In this document: one piece after another, positions 1 to 4,292 of the stretch
How the letters are laid out: each line of letters starts with the position of its first letter
Position numbering within the stretch: position 1 is the stretch's first letter
NCBI GenBank assembly: GCA_938041555.1
Contig: CALIAC010000035.1
Location: 1 to 6,711, forward strand
From: an uncultured Candidatus Saccharibacteria bacterium
GTDB lineage: Bacteria; Patescibacteriota; Saccharimonadia; Saccharimonadales; Saccharimonadaceae
DNA length: 6,711 nucleotides
Reading direction: 5' to 3'
The notes under the pieces: model-generated
Database searches by the model: none
The model's input: the letters and a program-made list of their open reading frames with translations, nothing else
Told to the model about the DNA's origin: nothing
Made by a program: the position numbers and the translations under genes

Positions 1-1112
1 TCGATCTCTTCGCGCTTATCGGCATGCATCCGGACGATGCGCCCCACACGCTCCTTCTCACCCGTCGTTGTGTTGAGGACGTAGCTACCAGCAGTCAAGC
101 GACCACTGTAGACGCGGATAAAGATCAGCTTACCAACGAATGGGTCGGCAGCCAGCTTGAAGGCTAGTGCGGTCATTGGCTGCTTGTCATCGGGCTGGCG
201 GCTTACTTCGTCGCCAGTCTTGGGGTTCTTGCCCCAGATTTCACCAACATCGAGCGGGCTTGGCAGGTAATCTACCATCAAGTCGAGCACCTTCTCAACG
301 ATCACACCGCGGCCATCACCACCCGTCACCAAGAAGAAGTCACCAGCCAAGACACGTTGACGCAGCGCTGCCTTGAGTTCGTCGATAGTAATGGCGTCCT
401 CACCTTCGTCGAGGAACTTCATCATCAGGTCGTCGTCTGCTTCAACGGCGTTCTCGACGAGCAGGCTGCGAGCTCGCTTTGCCTTGTCGAGCATATCAGC
501 TGGGATCTCGCCTACCTTAAGCTCGTGGTCGGTGTAGTCGTCGTAGGTGTAGGCCTTCATGTCGATGAGGTCTACCACACCACAGACATCCTTCTCAAAG
601 CCAATTGGCAGGTGGATTGGGAAGGCTTGTTTGCTCAGGCGGCTATGGATCGACTCAATCGACTTGTAGAAGTCGCCACCAGTCTGATTGATCTTGTTGA
701 TAAAACAGATGCGTGGCACACCGTATTTGTTAGCTTGGCGCCACACGGTCTCACTCTGGGCTTCTACCCCCATCTTGCCATCAAAGACTGTCACTGCGCC
801 GTCGAGTACACGCAGGCTACGCTCCACCTCGGCGGTAAAGTCGATGTGCCCAGGGGTATCAATGATGTTAATCTTGTGGCCCTTCCAAAAGCAGGTCACT
901 GCCGCAGAGGTAATGGTAATACCACGCTCTTTTTCTTGGCTCATCCAGTCGGTGGTAGCACCACCATCATCACCGCGCACGGTACCAATCTTGTGGTTAA
1001 TACCGGTGCGGTACAAAATACCTTCTGTCGTCGTCGTCTTGCCGGCGTCGATATGGGCAATAATACCAATGTTGCGAAAGTCCTGCAGAGGGACATCCTT
1101 GGGGGTTGCCAT
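1..1112 (-). CDS. fusA: Elongation factor G, N-terminal 370 codons (3' end cut by window edge)
   Basis: EF-G is the cytoplasmic GTPase that drives tRNA-mRNA translocation on the ribosome and, with ribosome recycling factor, splits terminated ribosomes. The translation aligns to EF-G throughout. It shows G1 AHIDAGKTT (residues 19-27), the switch I motif RGITIT (63-68) and G3 DTPGH (85-89). It continues with RVLDGAVTVFD, SETVWRQANKYGVPRI, the DYLPSP stretch, and the domain II segment LAFKLAADPFVGKLIFIRVYSG followed by HADKREE. About half of a usual ~700-residue EF-G is visible. Two motifs are odd: G4 reads NKIN (139-142) instead of NKxD, and the G5 area reads VTGGDGRGV (262-270) with no SAK/SAF signature. 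Two extra residues sit before switch I (VRGDDGGA). The start at 1112 is supported by AAGGAG six bases upstream and by the usual EF-G N-terminus. The gene has its own promoter and no rpsG immediately upstream. Confidence 0.97.
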   Translation of the reverse strand, partial: MATPKDVPLQDFRNIGIIAHIDAGKTTTTEGILYRTGINHKIGTVRGDDGGATTDWMSQEKERGITITSAAVTCFWKGHKINIIDTPGHIDFTAEVERSLRVLDGAVTVFDGKMGVEAQSETVWRQANKYGVPRICFINKINQTGGDFYKSIESIHSRLSKQAFPIHLPIGFEKDVCGVVDLIDMKAYTYDDYTDHELKVGEIPADMLDKAKRARSLLVENAVEADDDLMMKFLDEGEDAITIDELKAALRQRVLAGDFFLVTGGDGRGVIVEKVLDLMVDYLPSPLDVGEIWGKNPKTGDEVSRQPDDKQPMTALAFKLAADPFVGKLIFIRVYSGRLTAGSYVLNTTTGEKERVGRIVRMHADKREEI

Positions 1113-1118
1113 AGGGGG

Positions 1119-1132
1119 CTCCTTCTCTCCTT
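1119..1132 (-). promoter_or_regulatory. Tandem Shine-Dalgarno of fusA
   Basis: On the minus strand two AAGGAG hexamers occur in a row, at 1127-1132 and 1119-1124. The proximal one ends six bases before the ATG at 1112, an ideal spacing that fixes the start; the distal one is 14 bases away. Duplication suggests very strong or standby ribosome loading. It contrasts with the three accessory genes in this window, which have no Shine-Dalgarno. Confidence 0.85.
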
Positions 1133-1172
1133 ACGTGTTTTTTAGCATGAGTAATACAACTCTCAACGATTG

Positions 1173-1181
1173 ATTATAGCA
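1173..1181 (-). promoter_or_regulatory. fusA promoter, extended -10 (TGCTATAAT)
   Basis: The minus strand reads TGCTATAAT, a perfect -10 hexamer (1173-1178) preceded by the TGn extension (1179-1181). No good -35 stands 17 bases upstream (TACCAC at 1196-1201), as is common for extended -10 promoters. The predicted transcription start near 1166 gives a leader of about 54 nt carrying the tandem Shine-Dalgarno. This would let fusA be transcribed separately from upstream genes. Confidence 0.7.
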
Positions 1182-1207
1182 TGGATTGAATGTGGGTGGT
1201 AGAGTAA

Positions 1208-1223
1208 TTATCACCCCTGATAA
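1208..1223. repeat. Perfect inverted repeat TTATCA-4-TGATAA between pilin-like gene and fusA
   Basis: A perfect 6-bp inverted repeat with a four-base C/G loop (CCCC on plus, GGGG on minus) begins 15 bases past the stop codon of the pilin-like gene. It ends just upstream of the -35 position of the fusA promoter. On the minus strand it is followed by a weak T-containing tail (TTACTCT), not a true U tract. It could be a weak terminator for the pilin-like gene or a protein-binding operator for fusA; the sequence alone does not decide. Confidence 0.4.
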
Positions 1224-1238
1224 GCTCATTTGCAGAGA

Positions 1239-1763
1239 CTAGCCAGGCAGCCGTTCGCCGTTTTTTGACCACACGCCGTAGCGGTCTGGCGCGGTGGTGC
1301 GCATTGCTTGAGGCACGGCATCGTACTCACCTGGTGGTAGACCGCTTGTGTTGACATAGAGTAGCTTGTATTCGGTTTGCTGAGCATTGGTGATGTAGAG
1401 GTAGGTGTTGTTCGTTCCATCAGTGGTACTGCCCTGTGTGACACTGGGAAGCGTGGAAATGTAGGTTGGCACCAATTGGCGCAAGAATGTGGCGCTATCA
1501 CGGCGCTGGTAGGTAGGAGTAGTGCTACCGGCAGTCTTGGCAACCGGGTATGCTCCATTCTTAGTATAGTAGCGGTCGAGTGCTTGGCGCATTGCCGTCA
1601 GGTCGGCCACGCGGGTCCGCCCCTGTGCACCGGCTTGGATACGTTGGTACGAGACGAGCGTCAATGTAGCAAGGATGGCAATAATGACGATCACAACCAA
1701 CAGCTCTACCACAGTGTAGCCAGCCTGTTTTTTCTGCATCAACGGATTCTTCATAGCGCTCAT
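1239..1763 (-). CDS. Type IV pilin-like / pseudopilin protein with class III signal peptide
   Basis: A 174-residue protein using the start at 1763. Residues 11-39 form the N-terminal methylation motif: KKQAG, cleavage after G15, then YTVVELL with Glu at mature position 5. A hydrophobic helix follows, VVIVIIAILATL. PilD-type prepilin peptidase should cut and methylate it, and the helix should pack into a pilus or pseudopilus filament. Downstream, LDRYYTKNGAYP (62-73) matches the alpha1-to-globular transition of type IV pilins and GspG-like pseudopilins. There are no cysteines, so no disulfide-bonded D-region. The start is uncertain. The frame is open back to an ATG at 1847, but that lies upstream of the promoter. 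The ATG at 1763 coincides with the predicted transcription start; the ATG at 1739 would give a seven-residue leader. No other pilus assembly genes are in the window, so filament type and role (adhesion, uptake, motility) are unassigned. Confidence 0.88.
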   Translation of the reverse strand: MSAMKNPLMQKKQAGYTVVELLVVIVIIAILATLTLVSYQRIQAGAQGRTRVADLTAMRQALDRYYTKNGAYPVAKTAGSTTPTYQRRDSATFLRQLVPTYISTLPSVTQGSTTDGTNNTYLYITNAQQTEYKLLYVNTSGLPPGEYDAVPQAMRTTAPDRYGVWSKNGERLPG

Positions 1764-1770
1764 GCTTTGC

Positions 1771-1799
1771 ATTATACGAAGTGCAGTGCGTTTGCGCAA
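1771..1799 (-). promoter_or_regulatory. Promoter of pilin-like gene (TTGCGC-17-TATAAT)
   Basis: The minus strand has a perfect -10 hexamer TATAAT (1771-1776), a 17-bp spacer, and a partial -35 TTGCGC (1794-1799) inside the palindrome TTGCGCAA (1792-1799). The predicted transcription start falls around 1763-1765, at the A of the ATG at 1763. The mRNA would then be leaderless or nearly so. Confidence 0.7.
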
Positions 1800-1805
1800 G
1801 AGCCA

Positions 1806-1835
1806 TTGCTGCCAACCTAGCTTGCAGTGTATAAT
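1806..1835 (+). promoter_or_regulatory. Promoter of membrane protein gene (TTGCTG-18-TATAAT)
   Basis: The plus strand has a perfect -10 hexamer TATAAT (1830-1835) and a partial -35 TTGCTG (1806-1811) with an 18-bp spacer. The expected transcription start, seven bases past the box, is the A of the ATG at 1842. This argues for a leaderless mRNA and against the in-frame GTG at 1827, which lies upstream of the box. Its -35 is only six base pairs from the -35 of the divergent pilin-like gene. Confidence 0.7.
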
Positions 1836-1841
1836 GGCACT

Positions 1842-2813
1842 ATGCAACCACGTGGATCATCCCCTTCACCTCAGTACCGACGCTCTCGCCTGACGCCGCG
1901 CGGGTTAGCGATACGCTTTGCTCTGGCTGGTTTAGTGGTTGTTGTCATCGCAGCAGGGATTATTTATATCGCAACTCGGCCGCACAAAGCCGAAAACACC
2001 GAGCAGCACACCGAGGCAAAAACTGGCCCACGGGAGCAGCTCACCGCCGCCAAGACGCTCGAGCGTGCCAAAAAGTACTTTAAGGGTACAGAATCCGTTA
2101 AGTCATCACTGTCAACACCGGTCAAGGCCGAAGGTTCTCGCTTTTATTCTATTGCTACCGACCCAAGTAAAACTAAGAGTGCTGCCGCTACCCTACCTAA
2201 GGCTGAAGCTAAGCGCAATGTTACTGCTCTGGAGCACATGCTCGAATACGACCAATTTACGCGCTATGTCGTGCAAGATGGCGACAAAGATGGCTCATAC
2301 CTCGCAGACTTTACGCGGAGCAATGGCGACGTAACGTGCCAGATTAGCAACACCCCACTCGACCCAAACGACCCGAAAAACAAGGAAACTCGCTTCGTTG
2401 AGTTCAAATGCCTCGATGCTGCCGACTACAAAGACCTCGCCAAGCAGCAAGCTCCTCTCTACAATGCTTACTCGCCTGCCGCAAGCTCGAGCTATAACGT
2501 CGGCATTGTCGGCACGATGACGGTGCGCGAGAGTAAACTTGCAGGCTATCGCTTGGCGGAGATACCACTGGGCGGTGTGCAGCCTGAGTCCCACCTCTTT
2601 AATTCGCAAGGGACAGCGCTGTTTTATCAATCGAGCGATGGCCGCTGGGTATTCTTCCAGATCCGCCAAAACGATATGCTCTCCTGTGATGTCTATAAGG
2701 CTCAACTCCGCAATGCTAAAAAAGTCGACCTGCGGCAAATCTACGAAGGCGACAAATGCCGTGACCTCAGCAAAGGCGAGGTAGTGACAGTAGAGATGCC
2801 GAAGTATCGGTAG
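1842..2813 (+). CDS. Single-pass membrane protein of unknown function, extracytoplasmic C-terminal domain
   Basis: A 323-residue protein that I do not recognise as a known family. Residues 1-25 are basic and proline/serine-rich (YRRSRLTPRG). Residues 26-44 form one hydrophobic segment, consistent with an N-in, C-out anchor. Residues 45-100 are hydrophilic, rich in Lys, Glu and Thr, and look like a flexible linker. The remainder is a mixed folded-looking domain with four cysteines at 166, 190, 282 and 306. All four lie on the presumed outside, and their paired spacing (24 residues each) would suit two disulfides. There is no lipobox and no catalytic motif that I can identify. The start at 1842 is chosen because it sits at the predicted transcription start. 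It is transcribed divergently from the pilin-like gene, so a role as a surface or pilus-associated factor is possible, but this is context only. Its stop is TAG, 65 bp before the oxidoreductase start. Confidence 0.85.
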   Translation: MQPRGSSPSPQYRRSRLTPRGLAIRFALAGLVVVVIAAGIIYIATRPHKAENTEQHTEAKTGPREQLTAAKTLERAKKYFKGTESVKSSLSTPVKAEGSRFYSIATDPSKTKSAAATLPKAEAKRNVTALEHMLEYDQFTRYVVQDGDKDGSYLADFTRSNGDVTCQISNTPLDPNDPKNKETRFVEFKCLDAADYKDLAKQQAPLYNAYSPAASSSYNVGIVGTMTVRESKLAGYRLAEIPLGGVQPESHLFNSQGTALFYQSSDGRWVFFQIRQNDMLSCDVYKAQLRNAKKVDLRQIYEGDKCRDLSKGEVVTVEMPKYR

Positions 2814-2842
2814 TGCGTTGATTGCACATATAGCTGACACTA

Positions 2843-2865
2843 CACTAACTTATTTTAACTTAGTG
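2843..2865. repeat. Inverted repeat CACTAA-11-TTAGTG in oxidoreductase promoter (possible operator)
   Basis: Perfect 6-bp half-sites lie at 2843-2848 and 2860-2865, 17 bp centre to centre, with an AT-rich middle. The right arm contains the TG of the putative extended -10, and the left arm lies where a -35 would be. Such placement fits a repressor operator; the AT-rich loop and lack of a U tract make a terminator of the preceding gene less likely. No regulator gene is visible in the window. Confidence 0.4.
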
Positions 2866-2872
2866 ATATCAT
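2864..2872 (+). promoter_or_regulatory. Oxidoreductase promoter, extended -10 (TGATATCAT)
   Basis: TGn followed by TATCAT (2867-2872, five of six to consensus) lies six bases before the ATG at 2879. The predicted transcription start is therefore the A of the start codon, giving another leaderless mRNA. No convincing -35 is seen at 17 bp. The surrounding sequence is AT-rich, so a chance match is possible. Confidence 0.5.
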
Positions 2873-2878
2873 AAATAT

Positions 2879-4189
2879 ATGAACACAATGTACGACTGCA
2901 TCATCATCGGCGGAGGCATGGCAGGGTTAACCTGCGCCGCACATCTCACAGACAGTGGGTTGCATGTCAAGGTACTTGAAAAAAATGATCGTCTTGGCGG
3001 GCACATACGGTCTTTCTATGATGAATACGTCACTATCGAAACCGGTGCATCATTTCTTGCTGGTTTTTATGAGACTGCCCACAAACTCGTCAAAGATTGC
3101 GGTATGGATGCTTCCTCTCAGAAGGACAGCCAAGAGACATGGCTCTATCGTCCTACGAAGCCGCTTGGCCCAATCTGGCCGTTGAGCGCGCTCAAAGCCT
3201 CGCCGTCGTTATCTCGCGCTGGCAAGTTACGCGCACTACGCGGAGTCGTTTCTATGCTCTTTGATGCAAAGCGGCTGACAACACCAGCTATTACACGCGA
3301 ATTAAAACGATTTGATAATGAAACTGTTGTAACATGGGGAGAAAAGGCGTTTGGGAAAGAGGCATACCAAAATGTGCTCGAGCCAATGGTGCGCGCACTA
3401 TTCTTCTGGGATTGTGCACATACATCACGCGGACTGGTGCCTCCAATTATTAAGGGCGTCATGGAAGACCGGCATTTCTATCGTCTACCTTCTGGAATGA
3501 GTAGTCTGCCATCCGCAATCGGCGATAAGGTGCCTCATGCATTAAATACACAGGTTGATGCAGTCCGTGCTGAAAGCCACCACCTCTATCGGGTCGATAC
3601 ATCACAAGGTACATTTAGCGCTAAATCTGTTGTTGTCGCATCACCTGCACAAGATGCAATTCGCATCCTGACAGGCGGCGGCCTGCATTGCAGCAAAAGT
3701 CTGAAAGCAATTGATTATAGTTCAGTCACAGTCGGCATAATTAAAACGTCCGTTTCTGACGACCTTGGTGTTGGCAATCGAACGATTGTCATTTCAAGTG
3801 AATATGTCACACCACTTGTCGCAATTAAAGTAATTCAGACAAAGAGCAAGCCTGCATATATTCGATTCTATTGGCGTGCGCAAGGTAGTCTAGAACGGCA
3901 GTCTCTCCAGCAAGAACTTGTCAACCAGCTGACTAGAATGAACTTGCCATCCGTAGCTGACGCTGCATATCGTGGTGAGGTAGTCGACGTCGTGCGATGG
4001 GATGCTGCAATTCCAGTATTTGATGTCGGCAGCGTGACACGAACGACTGCTGCACGATTTGAAGATGGACTCCCACCAGGTGTCTTTCTAGCTGGAGACT
4101 ATATGAAAGCGCCCCACCTAGAGGGTGCTGCAGTAAGCGGAGTCCAAGCAGCAGCCCGCGTGTTGGCACACGTTAGTGATCGTACGTAA
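2879..4189 (+). CDS. FAD-dependent oxidoreductase, amine oxidase / protoporphyrinogen oxidase / phytoene desaturase superfamily
   Basis: A 436-residue protein, the usual length for this superfamily. The N-terminus is a Rossmann FAD-binding site: YDCIIIGGGMAGL with GxGxxG at residues 11-16, Glu34 at the end of the second strand (VLEK) to bind ribose, and RLGG at 38-41. The C-terminus carries the second FAD signature, GVFLAGDY (401-408) then EGAAVSG (415-421). The preceding AIPVFDVGSV resembles the IPQYxVGH segment of HemY-type oxidases and carotenoid desaturases. No signal peptide is present, so it is probably cytosolic or peripheral to the membrane. Substrate cannot be assigned: no haem, carotenoid or polyamine gene is nearby. 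ATG at 2888 is an alternative start, but 2879 matches the predicted transcription start and neither has a Shine-Dalgarno. Hand-counted G+C in four 60-base lines is 104/240, against 100/180 in three rpoC lines, which hints at acquisition by transfer. It converges on rpoC. Confidence 0.92.
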   Translation: MNTMYDCIIIGGGMAGLTCAAHLTDSGLHVKVLEKNDRLGGHIRSFYDEYVTIETGASFLAGFYETAHKLVKDCGMDASSQKDSQETWLYRPTKPLGPIWPLSALKASPSLSRAGKLRALRGVVSMLFDAKRLTTPAITRELKRFDNETVVTWGEKAFGKEAYQNVLEPMVRALFFWDCAHTSRGLVPPIIKGVMEDRHFYRLPSGMSSLPSAIGDKVPHALNTQVDAVRAESHHLYRVDTSQGTFSAKSVVVASPAQDAIRILTGGGLHCSKSLKAIDYSSVTVGIIKTSVSDDLGVGNRTIVISSEYVTPLVAIKVIQTKSKPAYIRFYWRAQGSLERQSLQQELVNQLTRMNLPSVADAAYRGEVVDVVRWDAAIPVFDVGSVTRTTAARFEDGLPPGVFLAGDYMKAPHLEGAAVSGVQAAARVLAHVSDRT

Positions 4190-4231
4190 TTCTTTTAACC
4201 ATAGTTGGTTAGTATCAGAGCATTACTGCTA

Positions 4232-4275
4232 TATAGCAAGAGCCCCACTCTCTCAAGTGGGACTCTTCTGCTATA
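4232..4275 (-). terminator. Long hairpin between converging rpoC and oxidoreductase genes
   Basis: A 12-bp stem (4238-4249 with 4256-4267) has a six-base loop. A further 6-bp stem (4232-4237 with 4270-4275) extends it, separated by a two-base bulge. It begins 17 bases after the rpoC stop. As minus-strand RNA all 12 inner pairs form (one is U-G); as plus-strand RNA that position becomes a C-A mismatch, so the structure suits rpoC best. Neither side has a U tract, so it may be a 3'-end stabiliser or a factor-assisted or bidirectional terminator, not a classic intrinsic one. Confidence 0.6.
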
Positions 4276-4292
4276 GATAGACTAGCTATTCC

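Noticed and set aside
357..1145. Long plus-strand open frame (262 codons) antisense to most of fusA
   Set aside because: It is the mirror of a strongly conserved EF-G reading frame, has no recognisable protein features, and arises from the codon pattern of fusA.
1782..1829. Direct repeat TGCAGTG at 1782-1788 and 1823-1829 in the divergent promoter region
   Set aside because: Seven bases in a short region is within chance, and the copies are placed differently relative to the two promoters.
1827..1841. GTG start at 1827 for the membrane protein
   Set aside because: It precedes and overlaps the TATAAT box, so it would not be in the mRNA; ATG 1842 fits the predicted transcription start.
1764..1847. 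Longer N-terminus of the pilin-like protein starting at ATG 1847
   Set aside because: It would lie upstream of the TATAAT box at 1771-1776, overlap the divergent gene's start, and give a 43-residue leader, unusually long for a prepilin.
2295..2840. Minus-strand open frame of 181 codons antisense to the membrane protein gene
   Set aside because: The plus-strand gene has a promoter, a membrane helix and a coherent domain; the antisense product shows no family features or start signals.
4196..4211. Inverted repeat TAACCA-4-TGGTTA after the oxidoreductase gene as its terminator
   Set aside because: The stem is only six AT-rich pairs and is preceded, not followed, by T residues on the plus strand, so it is weak evidence for termination.
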